Of a DNA stretch of 64,000 bases, positions 8,898-18,960 are shown piece by piece (position 1 is the stretch's first letter; each line of letters opens with the position of its first letter). Position numbers and translations under genes: made by a program. This DNA comes from Microbulbifer sp. ALW1 (GTDB lineage: Bacteria > Pseudomonadota > Gammaproteobacteria > Pseudomonadales > Cellvibrionaceae), in the NCBI RefSeq assembly GCF_009903625.1, contig NZ_CP047569.1, forward strand, positions 3,714,001 to 3,778,000, in the 5' to 3' direction. Under the pieces are notes generated by a model. It had not been told where the DNA came from, made no database searches, and was given only the letters and a program-made list of their open reading frames with translations.

Positions 8898-9407
8898 TTT
8901 TTGGATCTGCTCAAACACCCGGTCTCCCAGGTCAGAATCATGCCCCATGACCTCAGCCATGAACCAACCGTACCCAAATACAAAAGCAAGATACAGTACT
9001 GCAAGTATCGGAATAGCGATTGCAGAAAGCCTACTGAAAGGCTCAATCTCAATGAACGCTACTTTTGGCGATCTAGGTAAAACCTTAACATTAACGCGAT
9101 CACCTACCTTGTATTTTTGAAGAAGCTCGTGCTCAAAATTATGATCTTTGAACAATTGTGGAGACCGTAGAAGCGGAGTATCTGAACAGTACTTTTGGCC
9201 TTCAAAATCATACTCAAATTTTATATTTGCCTCGTAAACTCGCTGTCCTTCTGTATTTGTAAAATTTGCGAGTTTAGATTCTATGATTTCTCCGCGCACT
9301 ACAGGGAAGGACTTCCATTTACCTTGAATACGCCGATAGATGTAGGTTTGCCCCACACCAATAAAGGCCAAGATCAAAAATCCAATGTATTTTAGAATAC
9401 CCAACAT
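8892..9407 (-). CDS. DUF3592-like membrane protein, cassette-borne
   Basis: A 171-residue protein with one N-terminal span (about residues 4-20), an extracytoplasmic beta-rich domain and a C-terminal span (about 127-147). The middle part (VVRGEIIESKL...YEANIKFEYDFEGQKY...Y-VGDRVNVKVLP--P) follows the DUF3592 pattern, in which a small domain is flanked by two membrane helices. The function of the family is unknown. The ATG is about 25 bases after the attC core. This is one of the few array genes with a recognisable family. Confidence 0.75.
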   Translation of the reverse strand: MLGILKYIGFLILAFIGVGQTYIYRRIQGKWKSFPVVRGEIIESKLANFTNTEGQRVYEANIKFEYDFEGQKYCSDTPLLRSPQLFKDHNFEHELLQKYKVGDRVNVKVLPRSPKVAFIEIEPFSRLSAIAIPILAVLYLAFVFGYGWFMAEVMGHDSDLGDRVFEQIQKT

Positions 9408-9424
9408 AATTATTTACTACCGAA

Positions 9425-9470
9425 ACGTAACGCCCAGCGTTGGCTGTCGCTCAGCCGCTGATTGTTATGT
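9425..9470 (-). repeat. Short attC site (46 bp), probably deleted centrally
   Basis: Minus-strand cores are ACATAAC (9464-9470) and GTTACGT (complement of 9425-9431). The spacer gcccagcgttggctgtcgctcagc retains both outer boxes. It equals the two ends of the 4407-4526 site without its middle, so it may be a minimal attC or a deletion product. Confidence 0.65.
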
Positions 9471-9475
9471 GGGAC

Positions 9476-9943
9476 TTACTCGTGGTACTTCCGGATTACT
9501 GCGACCTTGCCCTGATCCATTTCCAAGATTTCCATCATGGTTTGACTATACTCGACTTTTTGATTGCTTTGAGGATGGATACCTTTTGCGTGATCCTTGT
9601 ACCTTAGGGCAATTGCCGAGTCATTAAATATAAAAACTTCAAGAAGTTCAGCACTATATTCCGTATGAGCACCCAGATAGAAGGTCATACCCTTACGCAT
9701 GGACTCTTTACCCCCAGGCTTACGAGTGCCATCTGTTTCCCAAGGTAAATGGGTGTGACCTATATCATCGGTTAGCAGCTTAAGATAGTTTTCAAGATCT
9801 TCTTTGGTGGCATCGGGAGATTGTGTGGCAACCATTTTTTCAAAATAGTTGTGCGCGAAAGCTTTCAGATCTTTTCCTGTATCAGCTGCATAGAGTCGAC
9901 TAGAAATCAATAATAGAATTACAGCCAAAAATACTCTTTTCAT
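9476..9943 (-). CDS. Secreted protein, possible NTF2/SnoaL-like fold, cassette-borne
   Basis: A 155-residue protein with a cleavable signal peptide (MKRVFLAVILLLISSRLYAA). The mature part has a helical start (LKAFAHNYFEKMVA) and then alternating strands, including FIFNDSAIALRYKDHA and SQTMMEILEMDQGKVAVIRKYHE. The ending resembles the last strands of NTF2/SnoaL-like proteins. The fold assignment is tentative and no catalytic residues can be named. The ATG lies about 30 bases after the attC core; the stop is five bases before the short attC. Confidence 0.6.
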   Translation of the reverse strand: MKRVFLAVILLLISSRLYAADTGKDLKAFAHNYFEKMVATQSPDATKEDLENYLKLLTDDIGHTHLPWETDGTRKPGGKESMRKGMTFYLGAHTEYSAELLEVFIFNDSAIALRYKDHAKGIHPQSNQKVEYSQTMMEILEMDQGKVAVIRKYHE

Positions 9944-9967
9944 TTAGAACTCCATTTCTCGATTTTC

Positions 9968-10112
9968 ACATAACGCCCACGGCAGGGGCGGCTTACCTTA
10001 TGCACTTTTTGCGCGAAAATGGGAGCGAAGCGACCCGCGCAAAACGTGCATAAGGTAAGCCGTCCCGCGGAGGCCCGAAGGGCCGGAGCTTCACTGCCCG
10101 TGATTGTTATGC
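9968..10112 (-). repeat. attC recombination site (145 bp)
   Basis: Minus-strand cores are GCATAAC (10106-10112) and GTTATGT (complement of 9968-9974). Long arms gcttaccttatgcactttt and aaaacgtgcataaggtaagc pair around the loop gggagcgaagcgaccc. The last codons of the 10091-10435 gene run through the outer box and core, so coding and recombination sequences overlap by about 22 bases. Confidence 0.87.
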
Positions 10113-10435
10113 ATGGCCGAAGTGCGATCTTCATCAATGCGATAAATTGGCCTTCCACTCACGTTACCCTCTCTTACTTCAAGAACAATCGGGCCTCTAA
10201 AGCTCTCTGGGAGGAAACCCCAATCTCGCACACTAGTTTTTATACCATTTGGCAATTCAACTTGGAAATGTGGGTCCGCAGAAGCCTTGCCACGCCCACC
10301 GACATGATTAAATACATTTGCCTGGATATATGTGAATGTCGTTCTACTTGGCTCAAACGCACAGTATGACAGAGAGCCAAATATGGAAAGAATAATTGCT
10401 AGCAGAAAGTGTGGAGCAAATCTATCTGAATTCAT
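10091..10435 (-). CDS. Cassette-encoded exported protein, unknown family
   Basis: A 114-residue protein with a hydrophobic N-terminal segment (about residues 9-26, signal peptide or anchor) and a small domain with DPHFQVELPNG and GPIVLEVREG. No family is recognised. The C-terminal residues MHNNHGQ are encoded by the attC itself (10091-10112), so swapping the attC would change the end of the protein. The ATG is a few bases after the previous attC core. Confidence 0.6.
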   Translation of the reverse strand: MNSDRFAPHFLLAIILSIFGSLSYCAFEPSRTTFTYIQANVFNHVGGRGKASADPHFQVELPNGIKTSVRDWGFLPESFRGPIVLEVREGNVSGRPIYRIDEDRTSAMHNNHGQ

Positions 10436-10438
10436 ATT

Positions 10439-10555
10439 GCATAACGCCGCAATCAGCCGCGGATTACTTTGTGTGCTTTTTGCACGAAAATGGGAGCGCA
10501 GCGACCGTGCAGAAAGTGCATAAAGTAAGACGCCGGCTGCATTGCATTGTTAGCG
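10439..10555 (-). repeat. attC recombination site (117 bp)
   Basis: Minus-strand cores are CGCTAAC (10549-10555) and GTTATGC (complement of 10439-10445). Arms ggattactttgtgtgctttttgc and gcagaaagtgcataaagtaa pair with a few mismatches around gggagcgcagcgacc. It follows the stop of the 10559-11227 gene by three bases. Confidence 0.85.
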
Positions 10556-10558
10556 CCG

Positions 10559-11227
10559 TCACTTGCACGGAATTGCGAAATCAACGTGGTAATGCTCGTC
10601 ATGCCGGACCCATGAACGCTTTTTTGAAAACTGAATATTCCTAGACAGATATTCACCGTGTGTTGTTTCGAGAAGTTTAGGCTGTAACTTGGGATCAAAA
10701 ATTACACGCCACAAATTAAAACCTCGAGTTACCGACTCTTTGTGTAGCGCAACTATATGAGCGGCCATTGCCTCATAATCTATCGTGAAATCTTCGTAAA
10801 CACCGAAATTGTCAAACTCGATGTCGTAGCCAAATTTGTTAACTGGACTAGTCGGTAAGTGGACTGAAGTCCCAGATTTATCAGTTACTGGAACCATAAA
10901 ATCTGCAGACAGACCGTTTCTGTGAGTTTTGTGCGGCTTAAATTGCCCGCCTTCTTCAAATCCCATCTCAGCATATTTGAATACTTTCTCAGGATTTGTA
11001 TCTTCAAGGCTTTTGTATGCAGCTAAAATTATTTCACTTACTTGGGAGTGAACATAAGTTCTCCCAGCTAATCTCGCAACTAAGCTATATCCCTCAAAAT
11101 TTTCTCCTGATGTAGGCAGTTGAACCCCATTCTCTAGTCTTCCATTGGAGGTGGTTCCATAGCAGATGCTATCCTCGGCAATTGCTAAAAACGAGAAAAA
11201 CAAAAAACTGAAAAAAATCTTACTCAT
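10559..11227 (-). CDS. Secreted MepA/LAS-type murein endopeptidase-like protein, cassette-borne
   Basis: A 222-residue protein with a signal peptide (MSKIFFSFLFFSFLAIAE). The body carries the zinc motifs of LAS-type (M74/M15) peptidoglycan peptidases: KTHRNGLSADFMVP near residue 100 supplies H-------D and RHDEHYHVDFAIPC near the end supplies the second H-x-H pair. Penicillin-insensitive murein endopeptidase MepA is the closest named relative I recognise; overall similarity looks modest. Likely substrate is periplasmic peptidoglycan cross-links. The ATG follows the attC core by about 12 bases. It is one of the few cassette genes with a probable enzyme function. Confidence 0.75.
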   Translation of the reverse strand: MSKIFFSFLFFSFLAIAEDSICYGTTSNGRLENGVQLPTSGENFEGYSLVARLAGRTYVHSQVSEIILAAYKSLEDTNPEKVFKYAEMGFEEGGQFKPHKTHRNGLSADFMVPVTDKSGTSVHLPTSPVNKFGYDIEFDNFGVYEDFTIDYEAMAAHIVALHKESVTRGFNLWRVIFDPKLQPKLLETTHGEYLSRNIQFSKKRSWVRHDEHYHVDFAIPCK

Positions 11228-11376
11228 AGTCTCGTAGCGCTAACGCTGCCGGCAGGGGCAGCTTACCTTGTGCACCTTTTGCGCAAAAATGGGAGCATAG
11301 CGACCCGCGCAAAAGGTGCACAAGGTAAGCTGTCCCACGGAGGGCCGCAGGCCCGGAGTAAATTGCCCGGCCTTGT

Positions 11377-12565
<1,189 letters not shown>

Positions 12566-12569
12566 CTTG

Positions 12570-12854
12570 TTATGAGTTCTCGCCATTTTCGTAGTGATAA
12601 TGCTCTTGGCTTGCCGACGTAAAGCTACCAATGAATTTAGATTCTTTATGATAGTCCTTCTTTGGCGTAAAGTACTCTTTAGCTAAAGCCCAATCATAAA
12701 CCCCTTGATTCAATGGGTAAGCCGTAAGCATTCCGCTTAATGTATTTTTCGCTATCCACTCTTCGGCTTTATCACGACAGTTAAAAACTGCGCTACAGAA
12801 TTGTGCCCCACTTCCATGAAATACGTAGATTTTATCTTCCATGTCTAGACTCAT
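12570..12854 (-). CDS. Small DUF7710-like protein, first visible cassette
   Basis: A 94-residue soluble protein without signal or membrane segment. The pattern (VFHGSG-FCSAVF---KAEEWI-KN-LSG-LT-YPLN-GVYDWA--K-YF-PKK, then SASQEHYHYENG) resembles a widespread family of small bacterial proteins that I believe is DUF7710; the number is from memory. The function is unknown. ATG 12854 overlaps a GTTATGA core-like sequence (12851-12857); an internal ATG at 12842 is the alternative. The TAA lies in the attC core split by IS copy B. It is the only cassette product here that looks cytoplasmic. Confidence 0.6.
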   Translation of the reverse strand: MSLDMEDKIYVFHGSGAQFCSAVFNCRDKAEEWIAKNTLSGMLTAYPLNQGVYDWALAKEYFTPKKDYHKESKFIGSFTSASQEHYHYENGENS

Positions 12855-13164
12855 AACAGTTTATTCAAAAGCCCAGGTCATATATCACGCTGCCACATAT
12901 CCAAGTTGACACCAATGTTTATGTTTGACGGAAAACCTAGTTAATTCAGCAGGTTACCTCACTATACGATCTTTGAGTACCATAAATATATGGCAGGCGA
13001 GCTATATATCCCTTGGTATGGCTGTACCATAATTTACAAAAACTCCTTTAATTTCATTCAGATACGTTTTCTCCAATACTTCAGCTACTGATCTGAAATA
13101 CATCGCACATCGTCCCGACGTCTAAAAACTCGATAATCGGACTCGCTGAACAAAGTACAGATAC
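12855..13164. other. Non-coding right edge of the cassette array
   Basis: This AT-rich stretch of about 310 bp contains a lone core-like tcataac (12851-12857) but no matching palindrome. There is no integrase gene, no recognisable attI and no gene. It may be the decayed junction between the array and the chromosome. Confidence 0.5.
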
Positions 13165-13198
13165 AAAAAAGCCGGTTCCAAAACTGGAACCGGCTTTT
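13165..13198 (-). terminator. Terminator of the fumarase gene
   Basis: A perfect 10-bp stem gccggttcca (13171-13180) pairs with tggaaccggc (13185-13194) around a four-base loop. It is followed on the minus strand by a run of six T. It lies 30 bases past the fumarase stop. Confidence 0.9.
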
Positions 13199-13225
13199 AG
13201 GCTTCATGTGAATAAAGCGCGCTTT

Positions 13226-14734
13226 TTACACCGCGCCCTCTTCAATCTTGTGCTTCCAGATCACCGGGCCGGTGTTGTGCACCGATTCGCCGTTGCTGTC
13301 TACCGCCACCGTCACCGGCATGTCTTCCACGTCGAATTCGTAGATGGCTTCCATCCCCAGTTCCGGGAAGGCGATGACCTTGGCATCTTTGATGGCCTGC
13401 GCCACCAGGTAAGCGGCACCGCCAACCGCCATCAGGTAGACGGCTTTATTGTCACGGATGGCTTCGATCGCAGTCGGGCCGCGTTCTGCCTTACCGATCA
13501 TGCCCAGCAGGCCGGTTTCTTCCAGCATGGTGCGGGTGAACTTGTCCATGCGGGTAGCGGTGGTGGGGCCCGCAGGGCCAACCACTTCTTCACGCACGGG
13601 ATCAACCGGGCCCACGTAGTAGATGAAGCGACCGGTCAGGTCCACTGGCAGTTTCTCGCCCTTGGCCAGGATGTCGACCATTTTCTTGTGCGCGGCATCG
13701 CGGCCAGTAAGCATCTTGCCGTTCAGCAGCAGAGTATCGCCGGGCTGCCAGCTCAGTACGTCTTCCGCGGTGACTTCGTCCAGGTTCACGCGGCGGGTAT
13801 TGCCGCCCGCTTCACGGGTGATTTCCGGCCAGTCTTCCAGTTTCGGCGGAGTCTGACGCGCAGCGCCGGAACCGTCGAGGGTGAAGTGGGTGTGACGGGT
13901 AGCTGCACAGTTCGGGATGATCGCTACGGCCTTGTTGGCGGCGTGGGTCGGGAAGTCTTTCACCTTCACGTCCAGCACGGTGGTGAGGCCACCCAGGCCC
14001 TGGGCGCCGATGCCCAGTTTGTTGACCTTGTCGAACAGTTCCAGGCGCAGTTCTTCGGCTCGGTTGGAAGCGCCGCGTTCCTGCAGGTCCTGAATGTCGA
14101 TGGGGTCCAGCAAGGACTCTTTCGCCAGCAGCATGGCCTTCTCGGCAGTGCCGCCAACACCGATACCCAGCATGCCGGGCGGGCACCAGCCAGCGCCCAT
14201 TTTCGGCACCATGTCCAGTACCCAATCTACGACGGAGTCGGAGGGGTTGAGCATGGCAAATTTGCTTTTGGCCTCACTACCGCCGCCCTTGGCTGCGACA
14301 TAGACGTCGACATTGTCGCCGGGAACGATTTCGTAGTGAATGACCGCCGGGGTGTTGTCGCCGGTGTTTTTACGGGCGCCGTCGGGGTCCGCCAGAATGG
14401 ACGCACGCAGTACGTTATCCGGGTTGTTGTAGGCGCGGCGAACACCTTCGTTGACCATGTCGGTCACGCTCATTTCCGCGTCCCACTGCACGTTCATGCC
14501 CACTTTCAGTTTCACGGTCACAATGCCGGTATCCTGACAGATGGGGCGATGGCCCTGGGCGCACATGCGGGAGTTGATCAGGATCTGGGCCATGGCGTCT
14601 TTCGCCGCCGGGTTGGCTTCTTTTTCATAGGCCTTGTTGAGGGCCTGGATGAAATCCTGGGGATGGTAATAAGAGATGAACTGCAGCGCGTCGGCCACGC
14701 TGTCGATCAGGTCGTCCTGGCGGATAATGGTCAT
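13226..14734 (-). CDS. fumA: Class I fumarate hydratase (4Fe-4S)
   Basis: A 502-residue protein of the iron-sulfur class I fumarase family, interconverting fumarate and malate in the citric acid cycle. The N-terminal alpha domain shows the family pattern with cluster-type cysteines in RMCAQGHRPICQDTG (about residues 56-70), NCAATRHTHF (about 275) and GWCPPGMLGIGVGG. The C-terminal beta domain begins near residue 330 with PGDTLLLNGKMLTGRDAAHKK. The length is normal for the single-chain form. Class I enzymes are oxygen-sensitive; an Fe-SOD gene lies nearby. The gene has its own terminator and appears monocistronic. Confidence 0.93.
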   Translation of the reverse strand: MTIIRQDDLIDSVADALQFISYYHPQDFIQALNKAYEKEANPAAKDAMAQILINSRMCAQGHRPICQDTGIVTVKLKVGMNVQWDAEMSVTDMVNEGVRRAYNNPDNVLRASILADPDGARKNTGDNTPAVIHYEIVPGDNVDVYVAAKGGGSEAKSKFAMLNPSDSVVDWVLDMVPKMGAGWCPPGMLGIGVGGTAEKAMLLAKESLLDPIDIQDLQERGASNRAEELRLELFDKVNKLGIGAQGLGGLTTVLDVKVKDFPTHAANKAVAIIPNCAATRHTHFTLDGSGAARQTPPKLEDWPEITREAGGNTRRVNLDEVTAEDVLSWQPGDTLLLNGKMLTGRDAAHKKMVDILAKGEKLPVDLTGRFIYYVGPVDPVREEVVGPAGPTTATRMDKFTRTMLEETGLLGMIGKAERGPTAIEAIRDNKAVYLMAVGGAAYLVAQAIKDAKVIAFPELGMEAIYEFDVEDMPVTVAVDSNGESVHNTGPVIWKHKIEEGAV

Positions 14735-14864
14735 TGCCGGCTCCGGTGTTGTCGTCTCGTCTCGAAGGCGGCGATTTTACACGAAATGTCGGCGGGTGTT
14801 GGATTGGACGAAGTGAGGAGAGGCGCGAATTTTGAAAAAACAAGGGGCAAGTGAAAATGAGAAT

Positions 14865-14894
14865 GGTTAGCGACAAAGCCAGTTGCCGCTAACC
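14865..14894 (-). terminator. Possible weak terminator after the coiled-coil gene
   Basis: An 8-bp stem ggttagcg/cgctaacc encloses a 14-base loop between the coiled-coil gene and fumA. There is no adjacent T run on the minus strand, so it may only stabilise the transcript or reduce readthrough. Confidence 0.35.
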
Positions 14895-14921
14895 TTCATA
14901 TTTCCCTACTTGCGCACCAGA

Positions 14922-15674
14922 TCAGGGCGCGGAAGCGGTGGTGGAGCTGGACTGCAGGCTGCGGATGGCATCGCGCAGTTGCACCAGGTCCTTGTTTACG
15001 GTGCGACGGTAGCTGTCGATCGACTGTACCGCTTCTTCGTTGGCACCCACGCGTGCCGTCAGGTCCGCACGCACAGAAGACAGCTGGCGCTCCAGGCTGG
15101 CTACCTTGTCTTTGGTATCCCGTGAAGCGCTCGCCGTGGATTCTTTCAACTTGGCTATATCCGACTCGAGGGCGGCCACTTTCTTCAGGCTGCTCTCAAA
15201 GCCACTGACCTTTTTGGACAGTGCAGCGACGTCTTTCTTCGCAGCGTCTGCGGCAGCCTTGTTAGCGGCGATATTCTTGCGGTTGGTATCGAAGGAAACA
15301 CCCCACAGCTTGCGAATCTCCGAGGCGTTCTCCTTCACTTTGGCATTGAGCACTTCGACCGAGGCCGCCGACTCTTCGCCAGACATTTCAAAGCGCTTCT
15401 CCAGCTGCACGATACGGGCCTCTGCATCAACCAGCACCGTCCGGGTCAGTTGCCACTGCTGGTACAGGAAGCCTGCGGCGCCCAGACCGGCAAGTGCCAG
15501 CATCAGGGCGACAATGGCCAGGAAGGAAGAACCACCACCAGAACTGGTGGGTTCCGGGGCAGAAACCGGCGCCTGGGGCGCAGCGTAGCGCTTACCACTT
15601 ATCGGGCCGTTAGGAATCTGAGGGTCCATAGCGGATGGGCTGCTGCCATCGAGTGTGGGCTCTCTGCGTTGCAT
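14922..15674 (-). CDS. Membrane-anchored coiled-coil protein, unknown function
   Basis: This 250-residue protein has a Pro/Ser-rich cytoplasmic N-terminus (1-48), one membrane span (about 50-70, FLAIVALMLALAGLGAAGFL) and a long predicted coiled coil (about 75-240). The coiled coil has alternating A/L/V heptads and many K/E/D residues. No catalytic motif is seen. The layout resembles small ATPase-free scaffold or HemX-like anchors, but I cannot assign a family. It is transcribed towards fumA and is divergent from sodB. Confidence 0.7.
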   Translation of the reverse strand: MQRREPTLDGSSPSAMDPQIPNGPISGKRYAAPQAPVSAPEPTSSGGGSSFLAIVALMLALAGLGAAGFLYQQWQLTRTVLVDAEARIVQLEKRFEMSGEESAASVEVLNAKVKENASEIRKLWGVSFDTNRKNIAANKAAADAAKKDVAALSKKVSGFESSLKKVAALESDIAKLKESTASASRDTKDKVASLERQLSSVRADLTARVGANEEAVQSIDSYRRTVNKDLVQLRDAIRSLQSSSTTASAP

Positions 15675-15979
15675 GCTGTAGTCCTGCGTTGCTGTACGGC
15701 CATATGACCGTCATTGGTAGAAATCTGCGGCAGTTATACCAAAAACTGACGAAAAAGTAAGCGGTTCCAGTTATCAGAATAGGACAATAGAAAGCACAGA
15801 CTGCTCCGTCATCAATAATCATTCGCAGATAGCCCTGAACTTAGCGGCAATTGAAACCTTTTTGGCCTGTCCAATGGCTTAATAATGACATCAAGCGGGT
15901 GTAGAATGCCTGCCACCAATAACTGACCTGCTACCACTCTTGGGTCGGTACAGGTCTCAGACAAAGGAAGGAATACAAC
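15675..15979. promoter_or_regulatory. Divergent intergenic region upstream of sodB
   Basis: About 305 bp separate the coiled-coil gene (minus) from sodB (plus) and must hold both promoters. A ribosome site (aaggaagg) lies just before the sodB ATG. I cannot assign convincing -35/-10 boxes or an iron box by eye. Confidence 0.4.
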
Positions 15980-16561
15980 ATGGCACACGTTCTCCCCGAA
16001 CTTCCCTATGCTATGGACGCGCTGCAGCCGCACATCTCCCAGGAAACCCTGGAATTCCACTACGGCAAGCACCACAAAACCTACGTAGACAAGCTGAACG
16101 GCCTGCTGGAAGGCACTCCGGATGCAGACAAGTCTCTGGAAGACGTCATCAAGTCCTCCTCCGGTGGCGTATTCAACAACGCCGCTCAAATCTGGAACCA
16201 CACCTTTTACTGGAACTGCCTGAGCCCCAACGGCGGCGGCGCTGCTACCGGTGCAGTAGCCGAGGCCATCAACGCCGCTTTTGGTTCCTTCGACAAGTTC
16301 AAGGAAGAGTTCACCAACAGCGCCGTCAACAACTTCGGCTCTGGCTGGACCTGGCTGGTGAAAAAATCCGACGGCACTGTAGCCATCGTTAACACCTCCA
16401 ATGCCGAAACTCCGCTGACCGACAGCAGCGTTACTCCGCTGCTGACTTGCGACGTTTGGGAACACGCTTACTACATCGACTACCGCAATGCGCGTCCGAA
16501 GTACATGGAAGCGTTCTGGGCACTGCTGAACTGGGAATTCGTAAATCAGAATTTTGCCTGA
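15980..16561 (+). CDS. sodB: Iron superoxide dismutase
   Basis: A 193-residue Fe/Mn-SOD family protein that dismutates superoxide in the cytoplasm. The metal ligands can be read: His in LEFHYGKHH (about 27), His in WNHTFYWNCL (about 74), and Asp and His in CDVWEHAYYIDY (about 157 and 161). The NAAQIWNHTFYWNCL segment with a Gln close to the metal is typical of iron rather than manganese enzymes. A strong ribosome site (aaggaagg) precedes the ATG. A Cu/Zn enzyme for the periplasm is encoded at 25694-26221, so the organism covers both compartments. Confidence 0.95.
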   Translation: MAHVLPELPYAMDALQPHISQETLEFHYGKHHKTYVDKLNGLLEGTPDADKSLEDVIKSSSGGVFNNAAQIWNHTFYWNCLSPNGGGAATGAVAEAINAAFGSFDKFKEEFTNSAVNNFGSGWTWLVKKSDGTVAIVNTSNAETPLTDSSVTPLLTCDVWEHAYYIDYRNARPKYMEAFWALLNWEFVNQNFA

Positions 16562-16589
16562 TTACGGACCTGGTCCAGTGATGCGAAAA

Positions 16590-16614
16590 GCGGGCCCAAG
16601 CGGCCCGTTTTTTT
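16590..16614 (+). terminator. sodB terminator
   Basis: A GC stem cgggcc (16591-16596) pairs with ggcccg (16602-16607) and is followed by seven T, 30 bases after the sodB stop. Confidence 0.88.
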
Positions 16615-16750
16615 GTGCCCGCGATAAATCCAATCCGCCGATAAAATGACCAGGCCGTCGTTAAAATTTGCAACCTCTGCCACTTCTGGTTACAACACTG
16701 CACCGATAACCTCCCTTTCACCAACCATTCACTGACATTGAGATAACACC

Positions 16751-18655
16751 ATGAAGCTCAAGATGACTCTGCTGGCGGCCGCCATAAGCGCGCTGGCCTT
16801 GGCAGGTTGCGACCGCGAACAGGCCACCCCCAAAAACGATACCGAACAGCAGTCCCCTGCGGGCGCAGAAGCCACCCAGGCCTCCCCTCAGGGCGTAGAC
16901 ACTACCGCTGATGCCTCATCCGAAGGAAATGCCGAAGTCATCGAAAAAACGAACCAGTTGTTCGAAGAGCAGTTCCAGACGCACGTCAGTCGCAGCCCGG
17001 AATTCAAAACATTCCTGGGGATGAAAGAGGATTACGGCAAGTGGGACAACCTCTCCCCGGAGTTCGCCAAGGAAACCCATGAAATCCACAAGCGTCAGCT
17101 GGAAGCCCTGAAAAAGATTGACCCGGCGCAACTGGATGACGCAACACGCCTGTCACTGGAACTGGCAATCCGCAATCTGGAGCAGGATATCGAAGGCTAC
17201 CAGTGGCGCCTGCACACCTACCCGGTGAACCAGATGTACGCCGCACACACCGGCGTTGCCTCGCTGCTGATCAACCAGCACCGTGTTGAAGATGTATCCG
17301 ATGCCGAGGCCTATATTTCCCGCCTCAACGGGCTGCCAGCCCATTTTGATCAGGTCATCGAAAACCTGAAGGCCCGCGCCGAAGCCGGCATCATCATCCC
17401 CAAGTTCGTTTTCCCCTATGTCATCAGCGACGGTAAAAACCTGATTACCGGTGCGCCATACGACGACGGCAAAGACAGCACCCTGTACGCGGACTTCAAG
17501 GGCAAGGTAGACAAACTCAATATCAGTGACGAGGAAAAAGTCGCGCTGATCGAGAAAGCCAAAACCGCAATGCTGGAAAGCGTGAAACCGGCCTACGAAA
17601 ACCTCAATGTGTATCTGGCGGAGCTGGAAAAACAGGCCACCACCGACGACGGCGCCTGGAAATTCCCCGACGGTGACAAGTACTACCAGCATCGCCTGAA
17701 CGTCTACACCACCACCGACATGACGGCCGACGAGATTCACGAAGTGGGTCTGTCAGAAGTGAAGCGTATCCATGACGAGATGCGCGCAATCATGAAACAG
17801 GTGAAGTTCGAAGGCAGCCTGCAGGAATTCTTCGAGTTCATGCGTACCGACAAGCAGTTCTACTACCCCGAGACCGAGGAAGGTAAACAGCGCTACCTGA
17901 AAGAAGCAACCGCGATGATCGACACCATGAAGGGTCGATTGGACGAGCTGTTTATCACCAAGCCCAAGGCGGACCTGGTCGTTAAGGCGGTAGAACCCTT
18001 CCGCGAGAAATCTGCCGGTAAAGCCTTCTACCAGCGCCCGGCACCGGACGGCTCCCGCCCCGGCATCTACTACGCCAACCTGTACAAAATGAGCAGCATG
18101 CCCACCTATCAGATGGAGGCGCTGGCCTACCATGAGGGCATCCCCGGCCACCATATGCAGCTCTCCATCATGCAGGAGCTGGAAAACGTACCCTCCTTCC
18201 GCAAGTTCGGCGGCTACACCGCCTACACCGAGGGCTGGGGCCTCTACTCCGAGCTGGTGCCGAAGGAAATCGGATTCTACAAAGACCCCTACTCCGACTT
18301 CGGTCGCCTGGCCATGGAACTCTGGCGCGCCTGCCGCCTGGTGGTCGACACCGGGATGCACAGCAAAAAGTGGACCCGCGAAGAGACCATCGACTGGCTG
18401 GCAACCAACAGCCCCAACCCCAAGGGTGATGTGGTCAAGGCCATTGAACGCTATATCGTCATGCCCGGCCAGGCTACCGCCTACAAGATCGGCATGATGA
18501 AAATTGTCGAACTGCGGGAAAATGCGAAAAAAGAACTTGGGGACAAGTTTGATATCCGTGAATTCCACGACGTGGTGCTGGCGAATGGTGCGGTGCCGCT
18601 GGATGTCTTGGAGGAGCTGGTGAGTCAGTGGGTAGAGGGAAAAAAGAGTAGTTAA
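16751..18655 (+). CDS. DUF885 family lipoprotein, putative zinc-dependent peptidase (copy 2)
   Basis: A 634-residue protein with a lipoprotein signal (MKLKMTLLAAAISALALAGC, cysteine at 20), an acidic low-complexity linker to about residue 60 and a DUF885 body. The paired motifs are HEGIPGHHMQ near residue 460 and EGWGLYSE about 35 residues later; this copy has the fuller HEGIPGHH form. It is clearly paralogous to the 1138-3027 gene but too divergent for a recent duplication. The likely role is a periplasmic or outer-membrane-bound peptidase. It has its own terminator downstream. Confidence 0.88.
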   Translation: MKLKMTLLAAAISALALAGCDREQATPKNDTEQQSPAGAEATQASPQGVDTTADASSEGNAEVIEKTNQLFEEQFQTHVSRSPEFKTFLGMKEDYGKWDNLSPEFAKETHEIHKRQLEALKKIDPAQLDDATRLSLELAIRNLEQDIEGYQWRLHTYPVNQMYAAHTGVASLLINQHRVEDVSDAEAYISRLNGLPAHFDQVIENLKARAEAGIIIPKFVFPYVISDGKNLITGAPYDDGKDSTLYADFKGKVDKLNISDEEKVALIEKAKTAMLESVKPAYENLNVYLAELEKQATTDDGAWKFPDGDKYYQHRLNVYTTTDMTADEIHEVGLSEVKRIHDEMRAIMKQVKFEGSLQEFFEFMRTDKQFYYPETEEGKQRYLKEATAMIDTMKGRLDELFITKPKADLVVKAVEPFREKSAGKAFYQRPAPDGSRPGIYYANLYKMSSMPTYQMEALAYHEGIPGHHMQLSIMQELENVPSFRKFGGYTAYTEGWGLYSELVPKEIGFYKDPYSDFGRLAMELWRACRLVVDTGMHSKKWTREETIDWLATNSPNPKGDVVKAIERYIVMPGQATAYKIGMMKIVELRENAKKELGDKFDIREFHDVVLANGAVPLDVLEELVSQWVEGKKSS

Positions 18656-18680
18656 CTTCCTGACCTAGGATCTTTCCGAA

Positions 18681-18717
18681 AGGCGCCGCTTTAATTAACA
18701 GCGGCGCCTTTTTTTAT
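18681..18717 (+). terminator. Terminator after DUF885 copy 2
   Basis: A perfect 10-bp stem aggcgccgct (18681-18690) pairs with agcggcgcct (18700-18709), followed by seven T. The region from here to 18960 shows no gene. Confidence 0.9.
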
Positions 18718-18960
18718 TTTGCCGCTAAAAAATAGTTTCCTCTACAAACCGAAATGTGTGTTAGCTTTGGCCTATCGTTTCTCAATCGTCACATCGTCAG
18801 ATTCACGCCCCACCACAAATTACCCGCCTCCATGTCGAAAACTCAGTCGAATAGACTGAGACCCGATCGCATTATTTGCAGATTCTCCCCCTGGCTACTT
18901 GACTAAATAACATCCAACCTGAAGTGGTTGTCGTTATCGTAAACAGTCAGGGAAGACAAC

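Noticed and set aside
12855..13164. Possible attI or integrase remnant at the right edge of the array
   Set aside because: Only a single core-like heptamer is visible, no palindrome and no tyrosine-recombinase coding sequence in any frame that I can recognise.
13208..14854. Long open frame (548 codons) on the plus strand opposite fumarase
   Set aside because: It is the antisense shadow of fumA, rich in His/Val/Gly/Phe, with no domain pattern; fumA has all family motifs.
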